Notes under the pieces: generated by a model
Told to the model about the DNA's origin: nothing
Seen by the model: the letters and a program-made list of their open reading frames with translations, nothing else
The model's database searches: none
Made by a program: the position numbers and the translations under genes
Assembly (NCBI GenBank): GCA_036873755.1
Contig: JAVTVY010039269.1
Coordinates: 1-64,000, forward strand
Source of the DNA: Hanleya hanleyi
Lineage: Eukaryota > Mollusca > Polyplacophora > Lepidopleurida > Hanleyidae
Direction: 5' to 3'
DNA length: 64,000 bases
Shown here: positions 48,688-60,145 of the stretch, in pieces
Numbering within the stretch: position 1 is the stretch's first letter
Layout of the letters: the number at the start of each line of letters is the position of its first letter

Positions 48688-48827
48688 TTATTATGCAAAT
48701 GAAATACACGACAAATTTGTTCATATCATCCGATGCAGATATCTATGTCCATTGTCTCCTTTGGTGGTTGATTCTTAACTTCATTCGACTCTTATGAAAA
48801 GAGGCTTTTGTCCTATCGACCAGGTTA

Positions 48828-49325
48828 TCGATCACTCTTGGGGATCACTCTCGGTTCTGGTGATGTTTTAGAAATATGCAGTCAGTTTATTTGTCTGTGG
48901 GGTCATATGGTTTCTTGTCAGTACGCCAGCATCGTTTTCCGCCGCCCTTGGTCGGCGTCGGATCTCACAGATATTTTTTTCTGAATACCATCTCTCATTC
49001 AATAAATACTCACTCGTTTGGGCCGTTTTTTGACTATCTGGAGGTCACATAGTTCATCATTTTCCAACACATGACTTGATAGGGCTGATACATCATGTCT
49101 CGGAAATATTTGTATCTAATACCGCTCAAGCCGGTGCTAGGGGCCTAGTGGTCATGTCAATTCAATATGTCCACATGAACATCTGCAATCAAAGCGTGGC
49201 TGGGATACAATACATTACAGCGATCACTCTTGGTTCTTGTGATGTTTTAGAAATATGCAGTCAGTATATTTGTCTGTGGGATCATATGACTTCTTGTCAG
49301 TACACCGGCATCGTTTTTCATCCCC
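48828..49325 (+). repeat. Direct repeat pair of about 115 bp
   Basis: Copies at 48,828-48,950 and 49,217-49,325 share GGTGATGTTTTAGAAATATG, CAGTCAGT(T/A)TATTTGTCTG and TTCTTGTCAGTACNCC. A third, inverted and more diverged copy lies at 50,490-50,605. Between the direct copies is an E-like module (49,120-49,215). Confidence 0.8.
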
Positions 49326-49329
49326 CTTT

Positions 49330-50485
49330 TAATAAAATTTAATGAAGATTAAATAAACATTATTATTATGAAATACACGAACGACAATGTTTAACTAAAT
49401 TTGAGAGAGGAAGTTAGCCCTAATCTTGGGTTAATCAATGAGATTACATTTGTCAAATTGGATAGGTTATGATTAGCAGTATTTTTAGGAAAGCCTTAAT
49501 TGTTTACCTCCTCTCCCGCACGCGCCTCACAGGAGGAGACTTCAGCGCGTAGCAACGATAAAAATTTGTTAGAAATCCTCCTTTCAACCCCAACTTTTAA
49601 AGAGCTTCCGATGTCCCTGCTGTGGTATAATAATCCATACATGTCATTATGATCATTGGATTAAGCAGAGAATATTTTTCCCAGGTAAGAACAATTCAAC
49701 AATTTTAGGAAACTAGCTTCTTAAATTTCAATAATTCCATAAAATTCAATAAAATCAGCCAACAATTTTCTTACCAGGAGAGATTGGGAAATTTATTAAA
49801 TTTTCTTAATAAAATATTTTTCTTAATAACCTATTTTTTCATTTCAATACATTATTATCGATTCAAAATTTAATAAGAAAAATATTTTTTTCGATTCTTC
49901 TCTATGCGAATTACAATGAATGGTAATAAAGTTTCATTTCCTTGTATAGCAATGAATCTAGTATCCCATGCTATAACACATATATGAGGTTTGTGGAGAA
50001 TTACTATCCATAGGGCTACGACTGACTATATCGATGTTGGAATCCTTCCTCATGTCACAAAGAGTTACACGCGTTGTCGATCTTGGTAGGTTAATAATGG
50101 GATTAATCCGTAAAATGAACGTTCCCCACGCAAATAATTAGATACCGTTTATGGTTATATTACATCGATATGTGATCAATATGTGTAAATACAGAACATC
50201 GATTCTTCCTACCATGGATCACAGTGGATAATTCTCGGATTGTTGGGATGTGACAGCAATCACGTTATCAACGAGCATTAATAGCTCTAGCATATGTATG
50301 TATATATTGGACAGTTACATCCCCTTTGAGAAAGAACATCATCATCACCTCTCCAATTTAACATTACATTTTAATCGGTATGATAAGACGGTAGCAAAAA
50401 AAAATCACCTGGTTGGATGCTAATTATTTTGGTTACTTGCAAAATTCAATATATAATAAGTACTTAATAGAACGCAACATAAAAG
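49330..50485. other. AT-rich DNA, nothing recognised
   Basis: Contains A/T-rich stretches near 49,720-49,880. No coding or repeat signal was identified. Confidence 0.4.
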
Positions 50486-50489
50486 GGTG

Positions 50490-50705
50490 ATGGAAAAAGA
50501 TGCTGGCGTACTTACAAGAAGTCAAATGAAACCATAGGGGAATATACTAACTGCATATTTAAAAGCAAACATCACCAGAACCATTATCGATCCCTGTGAT
50601 GATTTCAATCCAAGTCACGCTTTACTGTAGTTGTTCATGCGGACAACTTGAATGGCACGACCACGCGGACCCTAGGACCGACTTTAGTGGTATTAGATAC
50701 AATAT
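50490..50705 (-). repeat. Inverted copy of the 48,828 repeat plus E-like module
   Basis: On the minus strand it reads TTGTATCTAATACC, GTCGGTCCTAGGGTCCGCG, AAAGCGTGACTTGGATTG, then GGTTCTGGTGATGTTTGC and GACTTCTTGTAAGTACGCC. This is the same order as 49,115-49,320 on the plus strand, so both modules belong to one dispersed element. Confidence 0.7.
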
Positions 50706-50709
50706 CCAA

Positions 50710-51800
50710 GAGCGAAGAGGTGATAGCCATATCAAGACATCTGCAGGAAAATGATAAACTATGTGACCGTTAGATAGAAAAGACGGCCCAAACGAGAGAG
50801 TATCAATGGAAGTTCTTATTCAGAAAACATCCGTGACGACGCCGACCAAGCGCTTCATTCTCCATCATATTTAACACATCTTAGTCGCTTCCATTGTTCT
50901 CCATTAAAAGTTACAATACAAATATAAATACTGATGGAGAAGAGCATTGCTATCTCTCTGCAGTACCCTTAGGCCGTTATTCCAAGAAAAGGACAAAGTA
51001 AAAAGAGCAGGATACCGTTTGTAACTTTTTGTAGTTTTATATGCAAATTCCGAAAAGTACTATATAATGTACATTCTGGTATGGAGAGGTTTACTACGTA
51101 ATGTTACCCCAAAATAGCATGTAGTCAAAACAGAAACGGAAGTAATAGATTAGCTCTCCATTAAACTTCACAAACATTCAAGCAGGTTAGTCACAGCTGG
51201 TTATGGGTTATATACCATTAGTCCTTCGAATGTAGTGTAGTGTGATGAATGGCGTATATCTTCAATACAAATAGAACATTTGATCATCACATGCCGCACT
51301 TGTCACTATGAAGACATAGATATCATTGACAGTACAAAGTCTTCAAACGTTAATTCAATTTGTCAGTATTTGTTGGCGGGAAACATATTGTTTTCCATTT
51401 TGTTGAAGAGTCAACATCGACTTCTGTGGACAAATGAACACAACATTTTTGTTGTTGGAATGATGTCCTATACACATAATTTGTTCAGGGGAAACCGAAA
51501 CTGCTAAGTTGTTCGTGAGATATTGTATAGCTAGTCCATTGATAAAATTTTATTTTGTGTCATGATGTCTGTAACTTATATCATAAGCTATTGTGTCAGC
51601 ATCACAATCGAAATTCATCCATATCCAGTTAAAACGCATTTCTAAAACCTAATTTTTCAAAGATTCGAAATAATTTCAAACATACGCTTTTCGACTTTCA
51701 TATCTCATTGTTCATGGTTAACTAAGCACACATAAGCGAGCCTCTGGTCGCCATGGGCTGACGTAAAACCTTCACGTCCTCTATTGAAAACCTCGAATGA
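50710..51800. other. No recognised feature
   Basis: No repeat or coding signal was identified. An open frame at 51,280-51,507 has no recognisable product. Confidence 0.4.
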
Positions 51801-51809
51801 CAAGTGCTG

Positions 51810-52420
51810 ACAGCTTCTTTCTTGTAGGAAGCCATCTTGTTTCGTAAATAAAAATCAACTACAAACAATGACTGCAATAACGGACTCTGAACTCAAGATT
51901 TTCATCTGCAATCTTGGTTGTATAGTCTCAGTTCCATTATATAATCGATATCCTTTCGTCATTCACCTGGAGTAATATGTGGCGTAAGACTCAGGGACCG
52001 TACCGTCGAGGTTTGAATATCCCTCACCTGTGCCGTCACGCCAAAAATCGGGAAATTGAGTTCTGAGTGTGCTTAAATGAATTGTCTGCGGAATTGACTG
52101 GTAAACAATCCAATTTACGGCTTTTGAAGTCAGCCATTGGCAAGGTTAAAATTCCAATCATCGGAGACGACATTTCGTGCTCTGCATTCAATGGATAACT
52201 ACCCCAAAGTCAATAGACTGATGTAACGATGGCACTTGCCTTTTTTAAAGACGCCAGAGTGTGACGATGCATTCTTGAACCGGTCGAACAGTCCACATAC
52301 CGCTCAAGTCGGACTGTGTGGAGAGTTAATTCGGACATTTTGATGTCCGTGACAGGAATTCAGCGTCGTTCTATAATATCGCTTGATCGATGCCAAAGAC
52401 ATGCCAAGTATAAACCAAGA
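51810..52420 (+). repeat. Dispersed repeat (family R), copy 1
   Basis: Diverged copies lie at 55,085-55,900 and 61,580-62,380. Shared landmarks are TCCAAT(T/C)TACGGC, AATTCCAATC(A/G)T, GGAGACGACATTTCGTG, AATGGATAAC, GTCAATAG and GTGACGATG. The TTTCTTGTAGGAAGCC just upstream resembles part of E. Confidence 0.7.
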
Positions 52421-52429
52421 TCATGTCAT

Positions 52430-52735
52430 GATACCTGAATGAGGCGTCATCTCGTATTAATCCAGCGTATCATGGACAGAATTTGTCTTGCTCTAAATAT
52501 TAGCAGTGCCATCCTTTGCAATAAAAGCACATATTGCTAAAACGGTCCTTGGCTTGGGTAGTCTTCTAACTCAATCTGTCATGACGTTCTGAGATTATCC
52601 TCCGAAACCGCCAGATCAACTCATTTCACATGAGGGAAGTTGGAAATACAGGCCCACATACGCTAGCTAAATTTAACATAGCGTCTCGTAACTTAACGCA
52701 ATGGAGCCGACATATGCGCCCACAGGACGCTAACA
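52430..52735. other. No recognised feature
   Basis: Low-copy DNA between family R and the minus-strand LINE. Confidence 0.35.
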
Positions 52736-52738
52736 TAT

Positions 52739-53275
52739 AGGAGAGAGAGACAATTGAGGTTTAACGCCGCTTTCAGCAATATTTCAGCTATATAGCGACG
52801 ATCAAACAAAATTCTAAGTATTCAATTCAACAACTTAGTAATCCAACACATTGAAACAAGACACAGTCCTCCCTCACCCGACTAAAAAGATCTTCCAAAG
52901 TAGTGGTTCGATAAAAAGAATCTCTTACAATCTTAAAATCTATACAGTCGATAAGAATGTTTCACTGTGAGATCTTCGTGGCATGGAATACACTTTGGGA
53001 CTGGCTCTTTTTAAGTAAATGTTCATGTATGAGTCAATCATGTATGGCCGATTCTACATGGCCTGATCATGGCTTGATCGAAACGTTTCTGGCTGTTCAG
53101 ATGAGTAAAGCCTACGGTTTTTTGAATTCATGAAGTTTGTTATTATTCACAGCATCCCATAAAGATTGAAACAGCCCACTCACATAAGTATATGTTCCCA
53201 TCGGCGATAACAGCAATGATCCGCTCTTTTTGAATGGGTTAAACTTCAGTCTCCTCTGCCGGTGTAAAACCCAGA
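52739..53275 (-). mobile_element. LINE 3' fragment, minus strand
   Basis: Reverse complement of the plus-strand LINE at 53,405-54,217. The (CT)n tail and GCGGCGTTAAACC lie at the low-coordinate end, then the 3' UTR, then the zinc-knuckle region. Frame fragments include residues LFQSLWDAVNNNKLHEFKK (near 53,185-53,120) and GHT followed by a stop. Internal deletions remove part of the end of the frame. It is arranged head to head with the next element. Confidence 0.85.
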
Positions 53276-53404
53276 AACATATGTGAAGCCCCGATCATAC
53301 TTTCAACTGAGAAATGCGACTTTACTGTTTGAGTTCGTGACTACGAAATAGTCTCGAGTCAAACGAATTGAGAGTTTTAGAGGTGTTTTTCTTGTTTGGA
53401 GGAC

Positions 53405-54217
53405 TTCTCAATGGGTTCTGAATTTTACACCGGCGGATAAGCATAAAGTTTATCCCGTTCGAAAAGAGAGGAACAGTGTGAGAAATGATCTATTTGCGAC
53501 AGAAGTAAAACCGCAGCTGAAATTAAAATAATAATTGTTCATATTTTGGATGATTTTCATCACGATGCTGCCTGTGGGTTCTCAAGAATCCTCCCCAGAT
53601 TACACCGTTACAGACTACTGTCGTCATTGCAAGTTATCGCTGATGGAATACAATACCAAGGATCTCTAATCAAAGCCGATACTGAGACTGATAAAATGGC
53701 TAAGGCAGCCTCTCTATCTGTACTTATGTGAGAAAGCTGTTTCAATATTTATGGGATGCTGTGAATATAACAAACTTCGCGAGCTCAAAAAACGGTAGGC
53801 TATAGTCATCTGAACAGCAAGAAACGTTTCGATCAAGCCATGATCAGGCAATGTAGAATCGGTCATACACGATTAATTCACGAACATTTACTAGAAAGGG
53901 AGTCAGTCCCAGGGTGTATTCCATGCCACGAAGATCTCACAGTGAAACATATTCTTATCGACTGTATAGATTTTAAGATTGTTAAGAAATTCTTTTTATC
54001 GTGCAGCTATTTTAGAAAATCTTTTTAGTCGAGTGAAAGAAGACTGTATCTTAGGATATTTGAGAAAAATCGGTTTGTTGTATAAGTTTTAAAGTATGTT
54101 TTATGTTGGATTACTAAGTTATTGTATTGAATACTTGGAATTTTGTTTGATCGTCGCTATATAGTTGAACTATTGCTGAACGCGACGTTAAACCTTAATT
54201 CTCTCTCTCTCACTCTA
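53405..54217 (+). mobile_element. LINE (non-LTR) 3' fragment
   Basis: The fragment runs from an RNase H-like end (53,546-53,731; residues ADTETDKMAKAASLS resemble the ADKAAK end of LINE RNase H domains), through the C-terminal zinc-knuckle segment (53,840-54,028), to the end of the frame at about 54,092 (residues LGYLRKIGLLYKF after a frame shift). The 3' UTR follows, then TATTGCTGAACGCGACGTTAAACC and a (CT)n tail. This order matches the 3' end of Jockey/I-type LINEs. The copy is dead, with several stops and shifts. Related 3' ends are at 19,500, 34,244, 37,771, 52,739 and 62,893. Confidence 0.85.
53840..54028 (+). pseudogene. LINE ORF2 C-terminal zinc-knuckle fragment
   Basis: The 62-residue frame starts MIRQCRIGHTRLIHEHLL and contains CIPCHEDLTVKHILIDC. 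This is a Cys-Cys-His-Cys arrangement (C-x2-C-x7-H-x4-C) typical of the C-terminal knuckle in several LINE clades, which is thought to bind nucleic acid. The frame ends at a stop near 54,028. The downstream codons continue in another phase (ENLFSRVKEDCILGYLRK), so one net indel separates them. Confidence 0.85.
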
Positions 54218-54219
54218 GT

Positions 54220-54865
54220 CCTCTTCAATCGTATAGTTTGTCATTGCAATATTTAAAAATAAAAAACAAGTGTAATGAATCTGAGTGTTATTATAACCGC
54301 CTAGCATCATTTTATTCAATTTGAATTAGCTCTTCCAGACTTCTTCTACTCAAATGCTAGACGAGATATCTACAGCTATATAGGCTCTTCTGAATGAATA
54401 CATTCCATAAAGCTGCGTTTAAGTGCGTACAGTTTCCATCGATATATGATCAATAATATGTAGAGGAGCATCGATATTTTCTTTCGTGGATAACTGACCG
54501 CATTAGTCCATCTGTGGTAGCAATAACAGCAGTTGACGGCAATAAATAATTGCTTACCAGAAGGATTTATAAACTGGACACTGCCCGCTTTAGGACAAAT
54601 CTCGATTGGAAGGATCACTTCAATTTCATGAGTCCTTCAGGCTTTGAACGATATCCGGTCGATGACAGAGTACCTGTCTTGATGTTCTGTATTTAATTAC
54701 ATGCATGATCCAAAGAGTATCTTCCTCAATGTCACCGGATACTAATATCCGTTTGAATGAGAACCGAAAACAACTGAGTCGTTTTAATCATCTTCCTTCA
54801 AATCGAATTCATTAAATAAATGTTTTATATACATATTGGCTAACATGAAAGATTTCCCCAAATTC
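54220..54865. other. No recognised feature
   Basis: AT-rich DNA. A minus-strand frame at 54,376-54,618 has no recognisable product. Confidence 0.35.
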
Positions 54866-54869
54866 TTCT

Positions 54870-55080
54870 TGGCGTTCATATGAACATCGACAATCAAAGC
54901 GTGACTGAGCGACATCATCCTCTATATAACAACTTACTTAAGAAAATTCATACGGGTTAAGAATACTGATCACTGACAGCATTTGATATTTGGAACATCA
55001 TGTCTTGCCGGCATGATTGAATACTGTTGACCGCTTCTCTCTTGCAGCATATGTTTATGTAAACTATGATATTTTGAACG
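54870..55080 (+). mobile_element. E fragment, forward, terminus missing
   Basis: Contains CAATCAAAGCGTGACTGAG, ATACTGATCACTGACAGC, TTGCCGGCATGATTGA and CGCTTCTCTCTTGCAG, then ends near CTATGATATTTTGAAC, before the normal 3' terminus. Confidence 0.8.
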
Positions 55081-55084
55081 ATAT

Positions 55085-55900
55085 TTTATTTCAGAGAAAC
55101 GTGATTATTTCACACATATGATCTTTGTTAATCCAGACGTAATTGGTCCCATACTTTAGACGAAACAGATCCATCATTGCAAAAAAAAGAAGAAGAAAAA
55201 ATCCAATTTACCAAGGATTATAAATATTTCCTGGCTATTTTCTTGCAGAAAAAATCCATGTTCAATCTGTGGACATAACCCTACGAAGTCTGACAAACTC
55301 AAGGCCACTGCAAACAATAGTTACCATTACTTGCCCTAAGGTGAAAGATCCCCCAGTGTACAATTACAATCAATGCGGTATAACGGTTTCCGTCCCGTTA
55401 TAATTCAGTTTTCCTTTTCTATGCACTACAAGCATTGGAGGAGATAAGACAGCACATGCAGACCGTATCTTCCTGATACCGGTCAAGGTATAAGGTATCC
55501 CCACACCCGCATCGTCACGTCAAGAAGAGGGAAATCGAGCACAGATTCCACTTAACTCGATTGCCCGTGTATGTGACCCATAGATAATCCAATGTATAAG
55601 TAGTGTCAAGATTCCAATCGCTAGAGGCCACATTTCGTGTCCAGTGTTCAATGGATAAAATCATCGTGAAGTCAATAGGCATTGTTCTGATTCATGTTAA
55701 TGGTTTAATAAGTAAGCCCAACCCTGTTTTATACTAACGATAAAACTTTCCGTATTGACAAAAAGCCAGGGTGTGGTGGTGCATCCTTTAGCGGGTCGAC
55801 TACTCCACGTTTCAAGTCTTACTGTTTGGTGCTTCAACATGGACAAGTTGACGTCCCTGAAGAATTAAACGCCGTTCTACTAATCGAGCGATATGCAAGA
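55085..55900 (+). repeat. Dispersed repeat (family R), copy 2
   Basis: Aligns along most of its length with 61,580-62,380: ACGTGATTATTTCA, TTGACCAAGGAT/TTTACCAAGGAT with ATAAATAT, GATTCCAATCG, CACATTTCGTGT and GTCAATAGGC. The family therefore spans at least 800 bp. Confidence 0.7.
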
Positions 55901-55983
55901 GGTGAGGATATACCTTAAATGTCACTCCATTTATCCAAGTCATGATACGATTTAACAGAAGCGCAAGTACAATCTCAGATTAT

Positions 55984-56220
55984 CACAGCCAGAAAAAAGG
56001 TGATGGCCCATCACCCTCAAATGGTGATCAGCCATCACCTTTAAATGGTGACGGCCATCACCTTTTAAGGGTGATGATGTTGCCTCATCACCATTAAAAG
56101 GTGATGACCTGAATTTACAATCATTGCTCATCACTCTTCCAAGGTGATCATGAAAAAGGGTGATGGCTCTAACTCATCACCTTTTCGGGGTGATAGTTAT
56201 CACCTTTTTTTCTGGCTGTG
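55984..56220. mobile_element. 237-bp MITE with ATCACC/GGTGAT-rich interior
   Basis: The inverted ends are CACAGCCAGAAAAAAGG on the left and CCTTTTTTTCTGGCTGTG on the right. The interior is packed with alternating GGTGAT and ATCACC boxes, which would fold into many nested hairpins. No target-site duplication is obvious, and no coding capacity exists. Confidence 0.88.
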
Positions 56221-56289
56221 CAACGTCTTCATCGAAGGACATATAGACATGAGGCTATGGTATGACTATGGAGGAAAACTCCAGGAAAA

Positions 56290-56470
56290 CTGAAAATAAC
56301 ATTTTCTCCAAGGCGTGATGATGCATCCTGAACCAACCATATAGTCCACGTCGCCTGTCTTATTTTTATTGAGTTAATTTGGATAGTTTGACAACAATGG
56401 CATAAATTAAATGTCATTCGACAATTACCCTCTATTGATCGGATTGATGATTTGAAGAGGTGTGTTCATC
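56290..56470 (+). repeat. Family R fragment
   Basis: GGCGTGATGATGCATCCTGAACC, TATAGTCCAC and the following sequence match the later part of family R (52,265-52,350 and 62,255-62,300). A weaker match begins at 59,868 (AGGTGTGATGATGCAT). Confidence 0.55.
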
Positions 56471-56624
56471 GTCAGATCGTGTCGACGACCTAATTAATAT
56501 AGAGACTCCCGAGCAACATGAAATTATTCTTTTCGTGGTTAGATATAAAATAAATATGCATAACCATATCACAGAAAACATTTATTGCTCATTTTAAGTT
56601 TGATGGAGAGAAAAATTATCTTTC

Positions 56625-56945
56625 TTAACCCTACCCGGCCTAGGCGATTTGAAGTCTGTCGCAGCCTGGGAGGGGGCATTTCCCCCTCCCTCCCCTTCCT
56701 CTCCACCCCTTCCAATTTATTTCTGTTATGCCTTGGGGTAGAGGGTTGAAACTTTCCATATTAATATATTTTGGTCAAGCTCAACAAGACAAAGTAAGAA
56801 AATTCAAGATGGACTATGTTAATGTATACTATATTGTTTTATTCTTAATTTGGCGATAATGCTGTTATATCAATTATATCTTTGGATTATGGACGTGGAA
56901 ATTCTTTGATGTACGACAATTGAATATTGAATCTGTGCTCATGCA
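56625..56945 (+). repeat. Family H copy 2 followed by E terminus
   Basis: Family H runs to about 56,815. A forward E end then begins (TTGGCGATAATGCTGTTATAT, CTTTGGATTATGGACGTGG, TCTTTGATGTACGACAATTG). Confidence 0.7.
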
Positions 56946-56949
56946 CCAG

Positions 56950-57620
56950 ATGTAGATTGGATTGCCTATCAGTCAATTATATACATATAACCGAGTAAAG
57001 TGATGCTGCAAGGGTATTCCCGAAACCGTGAAAAATATCAGGGAACAAGAAGTCAGAATACGGCGGCTTTTCTTGCTTTCTGTCAACTAACGTCTGGAGT
57101 GGATGTAGGAGAAAATTGATTTGGATAGCAGGGGAAATCTATACTTCGAAGATTGTGAATGACAATTTTCATCCCCAAGCGAGTAATTCTAGCCATTGTT
57201 TACAACTGGCTTGTATTCTTGACGATTTTTCCGACAGTTTTTACGTCTATTGAACGCGTACTATGTTTCTAACCATGGAATATTCAACAATAACACTAGC
57301 TCGAGCGTTGGAAAATATTTATAATCCTTGGGTAATATAACATTTTCTATATCGGAATGGTGGATTAATTGTTGTTTTTTTCGGAAGACGGATTAGGTTT
57401 GTCTGGCTCGGTTTAAGATAATCACGTTTTCTGAGAAAAAAAGAAAATGTTGAACAAAATCACATGCATGTAACAACAAAAATGTACCTCACTTCATTGA
57501 TGGCTTGTTTTCTTTCAAGCGGCTCTATTGTTTACTTCACTCACAATTGAGCTTATAGCAAAAAATAGTACATCAAAGGATATTTTCAGGTTTTAACACA
57601 TCTGATTGGTCAATTCAAGT
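56950..57620. other. No recognised feature
   Basis: Low-copy AT-rich DNA with no repeat or coding signal identified. Confidence 0.4.
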
Positions 57621-57624
57621 GAAG

Positions 57625-58357
57625 AAAATCCAGCCAATCACAGACTTTCTGTAAGGTTTCATCTGGGAATCCAACCAATCATAGACTTTCCGTAAGGATT
57701 CATCTGGGAATCCAGCCAATCACAGACTTTCTGTAAGGATTCATCTGGGAATCCAGCCAATCACAGATTTTCTGTAAGGATTCATCTGGCAATCCAGCCA
57801 ATCAGACTTTCTGTAAGGATTCATCTGGGAATCCAGCCAATCACAGACTTTCTGTAAGGATTGATCTGGGAATCCAGCCAATCACAGACTTTCTGTAAGG
57901 ATTCATCTATAAATCCAGCCAATCACAGACTTTCTGTAAGGATTCATCTGGGAATCCAGTCAATCACAGACTTTCTGTAAGGATTCATCTGGGAATCCAG
58001 CCAATCACAGGCTTTCTGTAAGGATTCATCTGGGAAACCAGCCAATCAAAGACTTTCTGTAAGGATTCAGCTGGAAATCCAACCAATCAAAGACTTTCTG
58101 TAAGGATTCAGCTGGGAAACCAGCCAATCACAGACTTTCTGTAAGGATTCAGCTGGGAATCCAACCAATCAAAGACTTTCTGTAAGGATTCAGCTGGGAA
58201 TCCAACCAATCAAAGACTTTCTGTAAGGATTCAGCTGGGAAACCAGCCAATCACAGACTTTCTGTAAGGATTCAGCTGGGAATCCAACCAATCAAAGACT
58301 TTCTGTAAGGATTCAGCTGGGAATCCAACCAATCACAGACTTTCTGTGAGGATTCAT
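57625..58357. repeat. 41-bp minisatellite with CCAAT motif, about 18 copies
   Basis: The unit is 41 bp, with landmarks CCAGCCAATCACAGACTTTC and TGTAAGGATTCATCTGGGAA. Nearly every copy holds CCAATCA. From about 58,060 the units alternate between two variants, CCAGCCAATCACAG (A) and CCAACCAATCAAAG (N), in the order N A N N A N N. This suggests a 123-bp higher-order repeat of three units. Early copies use GGATTCATC and late copies GGATTCAGC. Confidence 0.96.
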
Positions 58358-58454
58358 CAACATTCTCTACTGCTCTCCGTATCTTTTGAAACCTACATGA
58401 CAGTCTGTTTGGCACGGCTGAAAAAAACTATGCCAATGACAAACAGTCCCAGAC

Positions 58455-59340
58455 CTGATTTTAACTTTCACTCAACACGATAAGGATGTTCTTCCCACTA
58501 AGAACTTTGACCCGGTAGGAAGAACGAATCATATACTATGATTTATTTGTTGAACTTGGTGCTAATTACTTACAAGCGTCAGGTCCGTCATTCATAATTC
58601 AGCCGTCGTCCATGAAAGAATATCCACGTCCATAATCCAAATACCTATTCCATGTTCCATATAACAGTATTAGTACCAAATTCAAAAAGACAATCATAGT
58701 ATACATAAACAAGGCTAGTTTTTCTTGCAAGAGAAGAATGCTGTTATATGAATTAGATCTTTGGATTATGGACGCGGAAATTCTTTAATGGACAACGGCT
58801 GAATGATGAATGACGGACTAGGCGCTTGTACTGTATACTTCACCCATCCATCATGCAGTAATACTTTCCTGTCCCAGTCTGTGTAAGAAAAGTGAGCCGA
58901 TGTGGCATTGTTGACAATACTCAAGGCTCCAGCGCTATGTAGCGAAACATACACTACATAAATATATGTATTTATGTGAACTCGGAGATCCATAGAAATA
59001 CAGGTCTTAGATAAAAAAAATCGCCAACAGAAAGCGCATAAATTCTACCTGAGCGTATACACGGAACATGTTAATAATCAGGTGTTATGTAACACGTATA
59101 CCGTGCCACCAATAAGTTATACAAGTGCCTAATTTCCCCCACATCCCTAACACTGGAATAGTTCAACGATTCTCCGTTTCGCACAAACGTTCTCCATTAT
59201 TGCGAAAATAAGTTTGAAATGGCCCATTTTCTCTATGCCCAAGTTGGGCATGGAAATGGAAATAATATTCCATTAAACAAAGTATGTTTATTACTGGCAA
59301 AGAGAAGAAAAATCGCGCAGTGAGATGAAATAAAATAAAT
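58455..59340 (+). repeat. Family K, copy 2, with nested inverted E pair
   Basis: Homologous to 47,555-48,140 but interrupted by the inverted E pair at 58,566-58,835. Confidence 0.7.
58566..58835. mobile_element. Inverted pair of E termini, about 270 bp
   Basis: The left half is reverse E (TTACAAGCGTCAGGTCCGTC, CAGCCGTCGTCCATGAAAG), running to about 58,736. The right half is forward E (CTTTGGATTATGGACGCGG, GGACAACGGCTGAATGATG, GGCGCTTGTA). The outer ends are complementary, so the unit looks like a minimal inverted-terminal-repeat element. The left arm is longer than the right. Confidence 0.8.
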
Positions 59341-59344
59341 TTAT

Positions 59345-59945
59345 TTTTTAAATTGCCGAAAGGTTCTGATATTTTTCTAAATTTTCTGAATGTCTCCAAA
59401 CTAAACTTTCATAATCCATCATATTCATTACATAAATATCTTGTGTACATAGTAGGAACGAAGATATATTCAGCTGCACTGAAAACTTTGGTAGTTGGAT
59501 ACATATACGTAATGAAAGTGATCAGGAAAGGTCGAAATGGGAATCCTTGATATTTGTGACAATTTATTAGTCAGTCCTAATCTCAAGCCGATCTGGTAAC
59601 ACGAAAACACTATATTGTCCTGTACTATTATATCCCAGGTTTGTCGACAGCGCCCTTTATTGGCGGAAGAAAGAAACTCGCTCAGTTTAATAGAAGGGTT
59701 CTTGTGGATTTGTCAATAATTTGTTCTGCAGAAGAGCATGCATGTACACTGTTGATGACATAAGAACTAGTATCAGTAAATCAGTGATACAAATTACTCT
59801 GGCTTGTTTTATTGTAGGGCTTTAAAAGATTACTTGAGTTAGAAACACTCTAGACTTAACTCAAGGTGTGATGATGCATACACACTAAAATTAATTGGCC
59901 TTGAATATATGTGGATACTGCAAATCTAAAACAGGTCTTACAGAA
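59345..59945. other. No recognised feature
   Basis: Low-copy DNA apart from a short family R-like motif near 59,868. Confidence 0.35.
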
Positions 59946-60145
59946 GAACTATGCGAAAGAACATCCACCGTACAGATATGTATCCACCTGGGATCTCCCG
60001 ACTATATATTCCTCATCAGGATCTTGACCGTATTGGTTCATTGATAATATCCCTATTCAGTAGAACGGATTGTCGATATTTTAATGCAGGAAGCTCAAAA
60101 AACATTCCTTACCTCTACTCGATACCATTCATGAGATTGTTTATA

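Noticed and set aside
57625..58357. CRISPR-like regular repeats
   Set aside because: The units are contiguous with no unique spacers, in an animal genome. It is a minisatellite.
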